A DNA stretch of 64,000 nt. Origin: Cricetomys ansorgei (taxonomy: Eukaryota; Chordata; Mammalia; Rodentia; Nesomyidae). Every line of letters begins with the position of its first letter. Positions within the stretch are counted from its first letter, which is position 1. Both the position numbers and the translations under genes were made by a program. Location: NCBI GenBank assembly GCA_026225945.1, contig JAMJFZ010003624.1, forward strand, positions 7,602,001-7,666,000, given 5' to 3'. Under the pieces are notes generated by a model. That model ran no database searches, was not told the DNA's origin, and saw nothing but the letters and a program-made list of their open reading frames with translations. Shown here one piece after another: positions 33,627-44,283 of the stretch.

Positions 33627-33955
33627 ACAGACAGAGACAGAGAGGAGATAGACAGAGGAACAGATACAGAAACAGAGAGACAGAGAGGCAGAGTTACAGA
33701 AACAGACAGAGAAACAGAGACAGACAGACAAAAATAGAGACACAGAGGCAGATACAGAGACAGACAGAGACAGAGACAGAGAGGAGATAGACAGAGGGAC
33801 AGATACAGAAACAGAGAGACAGAGAGGCAGAGTTATAGAAACAGACAGAGAAACAGAGGCAGACAGACAAAAATAGAGACAGAGAGGCAGATACAGACAG
33901 AGACAGAGACAGAGAGAGACAGAAGCAGACAGAGAAACCGAGACAGAACAGAAGA
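33614..33955. repeat. (CAGACAGAGA)n array with 139-bp higher-order repeat
   Basis: Mixed CAGA/GAGA units. The segment starting AGAGGAGATAGACAGAGG at 33641 restarts at 33780 with about four substitutions in the first 120 bases and a small deletion, so a 139-bp block was duplicated in tandem. A Ser/Leu/Val-rich reverse frame of 155 codons is a by-product. Confidence 0.9.
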
Positions 33956-34440
33956 AGAGGAGATACTCAGAAAACATTGCATGGAGTAAGCTGGGAGCCT
34001 ACAGGGTCCCTCAGCTCAACACAGCTCCCTTGCCACTCCACAGACCCCAGAGTTGGTATCAGAACAACCTCACTTCAGTTTGAAACATACAGAAAACAGC
34101 AGGGTTGCCTTTCTCAGGGAGACTGGGAAATACGGTGGCATTTTTCGTTAATCAGCAGGAAACACAAGCTCCTGTTTTGGGCAAGAGGGAGGGGAAAGGC
34201 ACTGAAAGTAATTTCTGTCTGAAGCTGTTTAGCACTGGTGGGAAACGCACCAGCAGTGTCATGCTACCTCACAGCAGACCTTGTTCTAATTTTTTTTTTT
34301 TAATCAGTCTCATTCTGTTTCCTGTTAGCAAAAAAAAAAAAAAAAATCCATTAGATTCTCCCAAGGGCTGATAAGGCTCAGAATCCTGCACATCTTATGA
34401 GAAGCAATCAAAACTCCTAATTAAAGTTTTGTTCTCACAG
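33956..34440. other. Unassigned sequence with T and A runs
   Basis: T-run near 34290-34302 and A-run near 34330-34346. The segment 34410-34430 has TAATTA homeodomain-type cores. No gene was recognised. Confidence 0.35.
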
Positions 34441-34642
34441 ACAAGCCTTGAACCTTTGGCTCCACAGCTAATTCATTTTGATATCCATCCAAGGGTGAAT
34501 TGCTGTGTGTGGGAGAAGCTAATATCAGAGCTTACTAGCGACCATTTCTGGTTTGGAGAGGAAAGGTGTTTCTGCTCAGAGTCTGTCGTGCACATCTGTG
34601 TCCCTGACACCCAGCTTAGACCCGGGGCACACCTGGCGGTCG
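34441..34642 (+). other. Weak candidate exon (open, splice-flanked)
   Basis: TTTTGTTCTCACAG precedes and GGCGGTCG/GTGTAAG follows 202 bases that are open in one + frame for about 67 codons, with balanced amino-acid composition and no low complexity. It lies in repeat-free DNA. No domain family was recognised. The reverse strand is also open over much of it, so this remains a lead. Confidence 0.17.
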
Positions 34643-35157
34643 GTGTAAGATGACTGAAGCCTGGATCCATCTCGGTGGCTCATCGATCAATCTGACCAGG
34701 GAGACTGAAGAGCCTTGCCAGATAGGTCGCTGAACGCAGCCATGGGAAACTGGAAGTCGAGCTGTCATGGACAACTTGGTCATTTTTCCTAAATTTAAGC
34801 AAATCATCCAGACTGAGGTTTGGAGGGCTGCCTGGGCTCTGCTCTCCATAAAAGCAAACTGTATAGGACAAATGGAGGCAGAGATGAGCCACCTGCTTGT
34901 TCCCCAAGACAGACTTCATTTTTCCCGAAGTCAAAATACTTGTCCAACACCGGTCTAAATATTGGGAATTGAAGGCAGGCCCACAAGGCTGACCGTCCAG
35001 TCAGGCCCAGACATTCACACAGGAGTCCGTGCGCAGTCACCTAACCCTCAGCTTCTGGCACACCTGACAACCACCCTAACGTCTCAAATACCTGGAGAGG
35101 ACAAACGTTTTCTAAGATTTTTGGTTTTGCTTTTATATTTTATTTTAATTAGTTTAT
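34643..35157. other. Repeat-free sequence
   Basis: No repeats recognised and several overlapping short frames on both strands without domains. Confidence 0.35.
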
Positions 35158-35245
35158 TGTGATGAAGTCTCTTAACTCCTGAGTTCGAGTCACCCTCCTG
35201 CCTCGGCCTTCTCCATAGCTGGTGCTATAGGCCTGCACCAGCTGG
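35158..35245 (-). repeat. 7SL-type SINE fragment (old B1-like)
   Basis: 'ctcctgagttcgagtcaccc', 'tcctgcctcggccttctcca' and 'taggcctgcaccagctggga' in reverse B1/Alu order. Confidence 0.65.
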
Positions 35246-35960
35246 GAAAATGTATTTTTTGGAATGTCAGCATTGCAAAGTGTCGCTAGAAACCGTAAAC
35301 CCTGGTAGTATCCGAAGGCTCCAGAGGCTGGCCACGTCACAATGGAGAGGAAGTGCTACTCCAAGTTCAAACATCCATACAGTAGTTGTCTCACGCCTTT
35401 CCTGTTTTTTTAGCAAGAATGAAAGTACTACTTTGAGACCTTCACAGTCTGCTCAACAATTGCTAGAAAGTAAATGAGATGTAAATACGCCCAAGTGTCA
35501 GTCATTATGCAAAATTAGTTGTCACTTGCTAAATATCCATTGTGTTTGAGAAGAGTTCCCCCAGGATTGGGGAGGGGGTGCAGTAATAGATCAATGAAAA
35601 GAAAACAATTGTGCAGAAGCAGCAGTCATTGAGAGAATGAGAGGAATCCAGCCTAAGGGTAACCTCGTACCATTCTCCAGGGCTTCTAGAAGGTCCCTTC
35701 ATCTTGGGACTACTGGTGACCCAAAACAAGAAGGAAAGGTGATGTTGCATGGGTCAGGAAAAAGTGCATCTGCAGTTCATCTCTCTTCATCACTCACTAG
35801 TAGCAACCCCCAGTACCTGGCGTGTCCCCCAGTGTTGGTGTGCTCTCTAATCCTAAGCAGAAAATAGGCTGAGGAGAGATGGAAGAGATGAGACTTGAAT
35901 AGCCCAGTGGCCGACTAATTGATCTTCATATCCTGTTCTGCCACATACCAAGAATTTCTT
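35246..35960. other. Unassigned sequence
   Basis: No feature was recognised. Confidence 0.35.
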
Positions 35961-36093
35961 TTGAAGACAGTATCTTATGTATCCAGGCTGGTCCAGAACT
36001 CGCTACGTAACTGAGGATGACTTTGAACTTCTGACCTTCCTGCCTCCATCTCCCAAATGCTTGGGTGATAGCTATGAACTCCCATGCCTGGGA
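35961..36093 (-). repeat. B1-like SINE, reverse
   Basis: 'atccaggctggtccagaact', 'ttctgaccttcctgcctcca' and 'gaactcccatgcctggga' mark a diverged reverse B1. Confidence 0.7.
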
Positions 36094-36118
36094 TAGTAGT
36101 ACTGGGAACCCTACAACC

Positions 36119-36155
36119 CCCTCCTCCTCTTCTTCTTCCTCTTCCTCCTCCTCCT
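36119..36155. repeat. (CTT/CCT)n pyrimidine tract
   Basis: Short CTC/CTT array giving poly-Glu on the reverse strand. Confidence 0.9.
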
Positions 36156-37003
36156 CCTCTCTGTAGGTAGAGGCATTGAATTTACAGACTCCTTTGGACA
36201 CAGAGCTGAAGCCAGCCTTTCCTGCGGATGCCCCCGCACACTTTCTGTATCTTCCTTGCCTCAAATTCATCTATATGGTACTGTGAGAGAGGGTCTGGAT
36301 TATGTCACTGTCAGGAGAATCCATTTGGTTGCGTTGGTTGCATTTGGTTGAGCCTCTCAGCTCTCAGTGAAGGCAGAAGGCAGGGCCCTTGTCCTCTTCG
36401 AGCTCATTCCCTTCACTCTAGCACCCCAACACCAAGGTCTCCTGTTGAAAGAAATAGATGAAGGAGAAGTAATTGCAGGATCAGTGTCATAAAGCTTCCA
36501 TTGGCACGCTAGGAGGAGTGAGGATTTGACTCACTGGATATAAACAGCAAAAGCAAGGAAGTCTATGACAGTATGTCCCAGGTCGTCAGGAGAGGGTGAG
36601 GGGACCGAGGATGTCAAAGTTAAGCTGCCAAAAGATGAAGCTTCAGGGGAACAGAGCTCACCATGGTGTCTTGTGTTTCGAGCACATGAAGAGGAATGCA
36701 GTTTTTAATAGGTCCTGGGCGATTTCCAGCCAGTGACTCACAGCAGTGATTGGGACGGTGGTGGGCAGAAGCTGGTGGCTTGGGCTTAAAGGTAGGATGT
36801 AGGCATGAAAGACAGGCTAAAGGGGGAGAGATGCAGTGATGGGTTTCGGTTTCTGTGTCCTGTAAGGCAGCGGACAGGTCACCGGCTAACGAGAGGAAAT
36901 AGGAGAGGTCAGAGGAGCCGAAAAGTAGTTGGCAAAGCTGCTCTGGAGGCAGGACTGGAGAATAAATTACCCGGCGTGGTGATTATTTGAGAAGTCAGAC
37001 ATT
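36156..37003. other. Unassigned sequence
   Basis: About 850 bases without a recognised family. It could be a very old LINE, but I cannot place it. Confidence 0.3.
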
Positions 37004-37049
<46 letters not shown>

Positions 37050-37176
37050 GCATAGATAGATCAATCGATGATAGATATGATAGATACATAGATAGATATA
37101 TAGATATATAGATAGCTAGATACATACATACATACATTGGTAGATACATAGATAGGTAGATAGGTAGGAAGGTAGA
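37004..37176. repeat. (GATA)n microsatellite
   Basis: Clean GATA at 37005-37049, then interrupted GATA/CATA/GGTA units. Frames rich in Tyr, Leu, Ser and Ile on the reverse strand are artefacts. Confidence 0.93.
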
Positions 37177-37194
37177 TTGGTTGATAAGGAGAGA

Positions 37195-37300
37195 GCCATT
37201 TGTTGACTCAGCAAATCCTTGCTGAGCGTTTTCTTTGCACCAGGATGTCACAGGCAAAGAGATACGGCCTTGAAAACGAGCCCATGGCCTGTGTAGCCTG
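37195..37300 (-). repeat. Possible L2 remnant
   Basis: 'ttgttgactcagcaaatcct' and 'cgttttctttgcaccaggat' loosely follow reverse L2 3' sequence. Confidence 0.4.
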
Positions 37301-37854
37301 CAGGCATGGCCCACACGGCGATGCTGTCGCTTGCCCTCTCCTTCCCATGATCCTTTCTTATTGGCACAGCACTTGCGCGCGCATCCTTCCATTCCTACGA
37401 CAGTGCTCCCTAGAGGTGGGAAACCCACCAAAGCAGCACTGACTCCCAGAGATTTACAAGACGTGTCAAAGGCTCCACAACTGATCATCATGAGAGCCGA
37501 AACTAAAACCCTGATGTCTGGACGTCAATGTAGACACTATCTAATGCAAACAAGTGGCCGTCTGGATGCAAAGCCTCTGTTTTGGGCATCTCTTCTCTTG
37601 GCCTTGGCAAAGCCCTATCGCTGCAATAACAGCACAAGGCAAAGACTTTACTCAACTGTGGATTCAAGCGGAGCCAAAGATGGTAGCCACAGATAAATGG
37701 CTGCAAAGTAAGAGAGGTCGTACATTGTTTAGTTGCATTGACTAATACAACTAACCCTGATGAACTTGGCAGTCGGGTAGATTTCCTTGTCCCTTGAGTG
37801 CTAAGAAACTTGACTTAATCTTCCTAGCCTGACCAAAAAAGAGGAGATTGGGTT
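37301..37854. other. Unassigned sequence
   Basis: No feature was recognised. Confidence 0.35.
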
Positions 37855-38156
37855 GGTGGCAGGAAGGGGAAGGAGGAGAGGGAAGAGAGGGGGAATAGTA
37901 CAAAGAAGCAGGGAGGGAGGACCTTGGACAAGGGGGGCTGAACAGGAAAATGAAGGGGAGGGGGAGACAATGAAAGGAAGGGAGAGAAAAGAGAGGATGG
38001 GAAGTAGAGGGGAGGGGAGGGAAGGGGAAGATAAGGGGAGGGAAGGGGAAGGGGAGGGAGGGGAGGAAAGAGTAAGGAAAGGAAGGAGAGGGGAGAGGAG
38101 GGAGAGGAGAGGGGAGGAAGGGGAAGAGAGAAAAAGGAGGGGAGGGGAGGGGAGAT
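37855..38156. repeat. 300-bp polypurine (GGGGA/GGAAG) tract
   Basis: Almost only purines. An 82-base segment (38074-38155) has no pyrimidine at all, and 38033-38072 is another pure block. G-runs such as GGGGAGGGGAGGGAAGGGG near 38009-38027 satisfy the G-quadruplex pattern. Gly/Arg/Glu and Pro/Ser/Leu frames across it are low-complexity artefacts. Confidence 0.95.
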
Positions 38157-38317
38157 GTGCAAATTCAAAGTCCTTTTCTCCATTTCTATCAGTTCCCAAA
38201 GGTCTAGAATCTAATCTCCTGGCCTCTGTCTCCATTCACCTACGCTGCCTTCTCATTGGCTCTTTCATTTGTTTCCTCACCAATCTGGTGAGTTGAATCA
38301 AATTAATGAATGGGAAT

Positions 38318-38660
38318 GTGTTGTGGACACAACATGATTGTTCTGTGCACTGTTGGGTAAAGGGCTGCCTAGGTCTTGATGTTTTGTATTGTCTGCAGGT
38401 GTTGGATTTCTGTGTGTATGGGGGTGGGGTGTTTGATTGCTCATTATCTGCACCTGAGGAGTTCTGCATCAATGAAAACACCTGAGCACAGACACTCAGG
38501 GTTCCACTGTCCAGAATGGCATTGTCTACGATGGCGGTTTCCTCTGCTGAGGTCTGGAAGTGTTTGTACCTATGAAAATGCCCCTTTGTCTTCCTTGATG
38601 AGCTGCCCCATGCTTTTGGCAAAACACCTTGAGCTTGAGGTTGTCCCGGGAATATATTAG
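38318..38660 (+). repeat. Unnamed LTR-like repeat, copy 2
   Basis: Starts near TTGTGGACACAACATGATTG and shares the ordered blocks listed for 25086-25394, including 'tgtattgtctgcaggtgttg' and 'cctctgctgaggtctgg'. ATCAATGAAAACACCTGAG corresponds to the A-rich junction of the other copy. Confidence 0.6.
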
Positions 38661-38774
38661 GTGAAAGTTCAACCTTGGAGGAAAGAAAATGGGGAAAGGT
38701 TCCCATTCTTCCACAGCCAAATGGAATCGCCAAGCAGAGAATCGTGCTAAAGAAGATAATTCCTTTTGTACAGC

Positions 38775-39138
38775 TGTGGTGATTTGGATCAGAATGGCCC
38801 CCATGAGCTCATTTGTTTAAATGGGTGGGCCCCATTTGGTGGAACTGTTTTGGAAGGATTAGGAGGTGTGGCCTTGTAGGAAGGGGTGTGTCACTGGGAC
38901 TTTCCAAAGTTCACACTAGTCCCGGTGTCTCTTATCTCTTTGCATCCAACTTTCAAATAAGGATATAAGATCTCAGCGATCACTCCAGTGCCGTACCTGC
39001 CTGCTTGCTGCCATGGTCCCCAAAATGAGGGTCATGGGCTCTAACACTCTGAAAATGTAAGCCCCCAATAAACTCTTTCTTCTATAAGTCACCTTGGTCA
39101 TAGTGTCTCTTCGCAGCAGTAGAAAAGTAATTAAGACA
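38775..39138 (+). repeat. ORR1/MaLR-like LTR
   Basis: Begins TGTGGTGATTTGGATCAGAA, contains 'aggattaggaggtgtggcct', 'tgcctgcttgctgccatggt', AATAAA near 39068 and ends 'agtaattaagaca'. Full-length solo LTR layout. Confidence 0.72.
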
Positions 39139-39816
39139 ACAGTCTAGTGAGAGTAACACCTGAAATGACAAAATTTGAGATGGTTCAAAGTAATCTGTCT
39201 ATAATTTCCAACTATACACAGGACCTTCTGGGGTGACGTTTTTCATGCCAGGAGCTCTTAGATCTCGGTACTCCAAGTTTTAGAAATTCCACACTTTAGA
39301 AAGTTTCCTGCGGAGTTTGCAGCTTCTGACCCTCCGTAGGTAGGGTCTACACCTCTGTCAGAATAAGGAAGCTTCAGGTAATGGAATTTCAGCCATTATC
39401 TCAAGACTGAGTGATGAAAACCTCAGAGACAGACCATGAGAAAGGATGGGAAGACGAGAAAAATTAAGGGGACTTGGGAAGGGGAAGAGCCCACACCTCT
39501 ACTGCTTGGCAAAGAAGAGAATCTCACAAAATTATGAGCTGTGTTTACAGTCAAAACACGTCTTAGCTTCCTCGTGACGTGTGTATCGTAAGGAGTCTTT
39601 TGGTTTGTTTTTTGACCTATGCTTTCATCTTCCAAGCCTATTAACCTACACAATACACTGCAAACCACCTGTGATCTCATCTACTAAAGGAAAGTTCCTT
39701 ACATAAAAACGAACATGCCAAAAATGTTTTTACTTAATCGTTTAAACCCTTGGAACAACGTAACCTTAGAAGTCACCGAAATCATACGAGACCCTATTGT
39801 TAAGACACGTTAATGC

Positions 39817-39821
<5 letters not shown>
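39139..39821. other. Unassigned sequence
   Basis: No feature was recognised. Confidence 0.35.

Positions 39822-39855
<34 letters not shown>
39822..39855. repeat. (CT)17 microsatellite
   Basis: Uninterrupted CT array. Confidence 0.95.
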
Positions 39856-39856
<1 letters not shown>

Positions 39857-39948
39857 AGACAGCCACACTCACACCTGGGTGTATGCAATTGTCCTTTTCT
39901 TAAGCACCCCCTCCCCTTTTCCTTAATGCCTGTTCTTAAATCTATATT

Positions 39949-40088
39949 TCTTTTCTTAATAAATGCCAACTTTGCTTTAAAAAGAAAAAAAAATTGCTGC
40001 AGAGACATGCCCCCAAGGAAAATGAAATCATTATCGAGGGAGCATCAGTCAAGATCCAGAGGCTAGCTATAAGAATGGTAATGGACGG
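39949..40088 (+). repeat. Local direct duplication, copy 1
   Basis: Matches 40322-40470 from 'ttcttaataaatgccaactt' to 'ctagctataagaatg' with scattered substitutions and small A-run length changes. Confidence 0.88.
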
Positions 40089-40321
40089 AGGAACTGAACC
40101 TGGCAAATGAACCAGCAACCCCAGGGCTCTCTTCCCTCCGATGCCGTGAACCCAATAGTATGTGAGAATCTGCCTCACACAATTGACTTCTGTGGAGCTC
40201 CCTGTGAGGCAGCGTGGATTCTAGAAATGAGACCTACACCATTAGGCTGAGCTGTGACTTCTGACATCTATTTATGCATACATATACACATACATATATA
40301 TACCCACATCTACATGTATAT

Positions 40322-40470
40322 GTTCTTTCTTAATAAATGTCAACTTTGCTTTAAAAAGAAAAAAAGAAAATTACTACAAAGACAGGCTCCCAAGGAAAAT
40401 GAAATCCTTTTCGGGGAAGCATCAGTCTTAAGATCTAGAGGCTAGCTATAAGAATGAAAATGGACAGATG
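40322..40470 (+). repeat. Local direct duplication, copy 2
   Basis: Second copy, same orientation, offset about 373 bp from the first. It ends where the long TG array begins. Confidence 0.88.
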
Positions 40471-40712
40471 AATATATGTGTGTGTGTGTGCGTGTGTGCG
40501 TGTGTGTGCATGTGCCTGTGTGTGTGTATGTGTGCCTGTGTGTGTGTATGTGTGCGTGTGTGCATGTGTGTGCATGTGCCTGTGTGTGTGCATGTGTGTG
40601 CGTGTGTGTGCATGTGTGTGCATATGTGTGTATGTGCGCGCGTGTGTGCGTGTGTGTGTGTGTGTGCATGTGCCTGTGTGTGTGTGTGCATGTGTGTATG
40701 TCTGTATATATA
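40471..40712. repeat. Long TG-rich array (about 240 bp)
   Basis: TGTG runs interspersed with GCATGTG, GCGTGTG and GCCTGTG units. Open frames exist on both strands only because of the repeat. Confidence 0.95.
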
Positions 40713-40774
40713 CAACTCCTAAAAGGTGGCACTTATGATTCAATAGGTTTTTATAAGAAAGTGTCATTAACACC

Positions 40775-40870
40775 AACTGCCAGGCACCATGCAAAGCATT
40801 ATGGCCTATAGAGAAGCAGAAGCAGAGCTGTTGCCTTCATAGAACCTGCTAGTCTAGTAGGGAAGGGGGT
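40775..40870 (-). repeat. Possible L2 remnant
   Basis: 'ccaggcaccatgcaaagcat' and 'ttgccttcatagaacctgct' follow reverse L2 3' UTR order. A MIR in the same orientation follows. Confidence 0.45.
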
Positions 40871-40917
40871 TCCTTTTAAAAATCACAGGTACCCATGTAT
40901 TTCACTCACGAATTCTA

Positions 40918-41080
40918 AATTACTGACTGTGCTCGGCTTCCCGTGATCCTAAACGGTAAGCACCATCAGCCTAATTTCATGGACAGTAAACTGGGATTCA
41001 AAGAGTTAAGTAACCGGCCCCAGGTTCCAAGAGACTGGGATTTGACCTCAGTCAGTGTAAGTTCAATGGCCCACCTCTGT
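40918..41080 (-). repeat. MIR SINE remnant
   Basis: 'agcctaatttcatggacagt', 'caaagagttaagtaaccggc' and 'gactgggatttgacctcagt' mark a reverse MIR. Confidence 0.6.
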
Positions 41081-41584
41081 AGAGCTGAACAGCTGGAGAG
41101 GAGGACCGACACTGAGCATCTTGACAAGGGACGATCTGACATGTGAAGTCACGCTTCTGTGTCAAGGTGATGATGCCAGACAGGGAGGTGATTCTCTATG
41201 AATCCATGGAGCTTCTTGGACGACTGACCTCAGCTGTCACGTTGCACCAAGTAACAGAAATAAGGGCCTCCCCTCTTTAGTATTTTCTTTAGCCCCGCCC
41301 CGCCCCACTCCCCCACATCCACCAGAAAAATCACCAAGAGTCTTAACATGACCCGGCTCTTCTCGCTCCGCTCCCTCAGTGTACCCCTCACACATACACT
41401 AAATGAATATTTTAGAAGTTGTTTGACTAGGAGCCAAAATAAACCCTCTCTGAGGATGCTTTTTGTCAGAATTCTGTCATAGAAAGGAGTAAAGCATCTA
41501 GCACAGATGCTCACATCTTTTTGTCTTGTTTGTATTGTGGTTCAAAGTGGCAATAAAATGTTTCCATTTTTATCTATTTTTAGA
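41081..41584. other. Unassigned sequence
   Basis: No feature was recognised. Confidence 0.35.
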
Positions 41585-42065
41585 TATAAAGTTTAATGTC
41601 GTGAAGTACGTTCGCCTTGTTCCAGAGCTGCCACCACTGGCCTCTAGTACTTTCTCATTATTACCAACGGAAACCCAGTAGCTATTAAATATTAACCCCT
41701 ACTCCCCTCTCTCCTCGGCCCCTGGCAACCACCGCTCTACCTTCTCTGTCTCTGCAAATGTGGGCTCTCCAGAGACCACTCCTAAGTGAGCTCACACCGC
41801 AGCTGTCCTTTCTTGACTGACATTTCAGAGAGCATGGTGGCTTCAAGGTCGGTCCACACTGCAGCACGTGTGCAAATGCCCTCATTTTGGAGGATGAATA
41901 ATATTCTATCATGTGCACATTTGGTCCGTTCATCTGTACCTGAGCTGGGGCTGCTTCCACCCTTTCTCTGTTGTGAATGGCAGTGCTACGAAATGGAAGT
42001 GTCTCTCTTTCAAAGAGATTGCCGTGGTTACCACTGGACTGCTTGCTACTCTCTTTGTTGGATAC
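41585..42065 (+). repeat. L1M-type LINE-1 3' UTR remnant
   Basis: 'cctggcaaccaccgctctac', 'gcttcaaggtcggtccacac', 'ggatgaataatattctatca' and 'ggctgcttccaccctttctc' appear in the order known for old mammalian L1M 3' regions. The 164-codon reverse frame over it is not a gene. Confidence 0.7.
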
Positions 42066-42301
42066 CGCTAACAGTAGGCAGCTTAAGAAAAGGAGCCTTC
42101 TACTTGATAAGAGCATGGGGTCGGAGATGTTTAGGGCAGGCAACGGGCCGAGGCGGTACCGCTCTGCTGAGCGGTTCAAGCCTTACCACAAGGCCTCCTC
42201 GTTCCCCAGAACGCCTGTTCCCGTGTCAGAAATTCCCCTCCACATAGCGTAGGGGCAAAGCACTGCTGAGTATAGGGCCCAAGCCCTTAAAAGACTGACC
42301 T

Positions 42302-42463
42302 GCCATTGGGCGGTGGTGACACACACCTTTAAGCCCAGCCCTCGGGAGGCAGAGGCAGGCGGATCTCTGTGAGTTCGAGGCCAGCCTGGTCTACAGAGTG
42401 AGTTCTGGGACAGCCAGAGTTACAACAGAGAAACCCTGTCTCGAAGAAACAAAAACAAAGGAA
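42302..42463 (+). repeat. B1 SINE (local variant subfamily)
   Basis: Complete copy with the AGCCAGAGTTACAACAGAG variant and a CAAAAACAAA tail. Confidence 0.93.
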
Positions 42464-42505
42464 CAAAACAGGTACTTATAGATGTATAGAGATATAGATG
42501 ATATA

Positions 42506-42508
<3 letters not shown>

Positions 42509-42556
<48 letters not shown>
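42509..42556. repeat. (GA)24 microsatellite
   Basis: Uninterrupted GA array after a GATATAGAT stretch. Confidence 0.95.
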
Positions 42557-42561
<5 letters not shown>

Positions 42562-42652
42562 GATGTGATCCGTGTTACAATGGAGAGAACCATGGTGTCG
42601 TGTAGCTGTCTGGTGAGGCTCTGGTATTTTTTAGTTTTCCTTTGATTTGTCC

Positions 42653-42973
42653 AAAACTCCTGACATAGACAATGGAGGAAGGTTATACTTTAGCTCACCA
42701 TTCATCTGGTGGTAAAGGCACGGAATTGTTCATGGCACTGAGGGCGTGTCACTGGGATGCCTCACATCTCAGGGAAAGCAAAGAGCCCAGGCCAGAATCT
42801 AAACCACACTAGAATCTTCAAGGCCCCTCCTCCAGAGAGCCACTTGCTCCAGCTAGGCTCCTAAAGGGTCCACCGCCTTTGAATACAGTGCTGAACACTA
42901 TATTAAGTGAAATGGGGCCGAGTGTTCAAACACATTATCCTGTAAGTGGCATTTCACATTCAAACCGGAACAG
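42653..42973 (-). repeat. ORR1/MLT1-like MaLR LTR, reverse
   Basis: 'gacaatggaggaaggttata', 'cctccagctaggctcc'-type blocks and the 'ggcatttcacattcaaaccg' end fit a reverse MaLR LTR, moderately diverged. Confidence 0.6.
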
Positions 42974-43920
42974 CCTGTAAAGAATGAACTGGAAAGCTGA
43001 GGGATCATGGGAAGTAATTGGTCAAGGGGACTTTCCTGTACATGGCCAAAGCAGGCTTAGGAGTAAGGCTGAAGATGGCGGTCGTCTGTGCTAGACATGG
43101 GCAGAGGAAGCTAAAGACAGAGACGGGGCCTTGAGACCCGAGGGAGTATTTTTGTCTTTAGCCTATAACCTTGGCAGCGACTTAGCAGTTTTCATTTGGA
43201 AGAGGTGGCTTTGTCAGCAGTGTGGAGGACATGGGACACAGGAGAGGCAGGATGCACACGGAGACCTCACAGAACGATTGCATTGCAAGATCTGGAAGAA
43301 GGATGGTGGCTGGGACCGCGGTGGCTACGGAGAAATTGGATTTATTCCAGTGGTTTTGAGGCGGCCAGTAGAACACTGCATTAGATTACACTGGGTTATC
43401 TGTGGGCTGCTCTCCTTCTCACCGAGAGCTCTGAAGTGCCTGTTATGGTAACTTTATCTGGGGAGATGTGAACAAAAGTCTATTCACCCCAGACAGGCAC
43501 CAGTGTCAGACCAAAGTGACAAGCCTACCAAAGTCCGATATGGCAAGCCTATCAGCTTTTCGGATTACTTTCAGAAGCATGGGCAACTCAATGGTAGCCA
43601 ACCCCAGCACTGGGAGGACTCCTGTAAGCTAGTCACAGAGCTGCCTGCACAACTCGCAGACAGCTCAACAGGAGGTCCAGTGTGCTCTCTGCCTCCTGCT
43701 TGTGGTTTGAGATGTGAGCTGAGTAGAATCTTTGGTGCTTTCTATCTAATGGCATCAGTGCAGAACTACTCTGAAGCAGGAATGTCATTGAACGTTTATT
43801 CTCTCAGTGTATTAGGGAGAGATGATGTACCCCTATTGAGCCTGAAATAGCCTACTGAACCAGAGATGTACTCTTAATGAGACATATGGTCTTGCCTGCA
43901 GAGAGAGACAGTTGAGGGCC
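42974..43920. other. Unassigned sequence
   Basis: The + frame at 43503-43850 (115 codons) has no recognised family. Part of the DNA (43685-43730) resembles a MaLR internal block. Nothing else was recognised. Confidence 0.35.
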
Positions 43921-44283
43921 TGTGGTGGTTTGAATAAGAATAGCCACCATAGGCTCATAGATTTGAATGCTTGGTCAATGGGGAGTGGCACTATTAGGAG
44001 GGGTGGCCTTGTTGGAGGAAGTGTGTCACTGGGGGTGGGCTCTGAAGTTTCAAAACCCCAAGCCATGCCCAGTGGCTCTCTCTCCTCCTGCTGCCTATGG
44101 ATCTGGATGTAGACTTCTCAAGCTATTTCTCCAGCAACACGTCTGCCTGAGTGCTGCCATGTTTCCCGCTGTGCTGATAACGGACTAAACCTCTAAAACT
44201 ATAAGCCAACCCCAATTAAATGCTTACCTTTAAAAGAGTTGCCATGGTCACGGTATCTCTTCACAGCATAGAATACTAAGACA
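43921..44283 (+). repeat. ORR1-like MaLR solo LTR
   Basis: Very close to the ORR1 layout: TGTGGTGGTTTGAATAAGAA start, 'gtggccttgttggaggaagt', 'gtaagccagcc'-like block (here 'ataagccaaccccaatta'), 'gccatggtcacggtatctct' and ending ACTAAGACA. Confidence 0.82.

Noticed and set aside
33510..33977. 155-codon Ser/Leu/Cys/Val reverse frame that looks like a membrane protein
   Set aside because: Produced by the CAGA/GAGA array. Hydrophobic appearance is an artefact of TCTGTC repeats.
37004..37176. Regular spacing that might suggest a CRISPR-like array
   Set aside because: Plain GATA tetranucleotide repeat with no spacers. The window is mammalian.
37801..38296. Gly/Arg/Glu and Pro/Ser/Leu frames of about 145 codons
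   Set aside because: Low-complexity translation of the polypurine tract on both strands.
40435..40811. Several frames rich in His/Thr or Cys/Val
   Set aside because: Translation of the TG array.
41685..42179. 164-codon reverse frame
   Set aside because: Lies across an L1M 3' UTR fragment, which is non-coding and in the opposite orientation.
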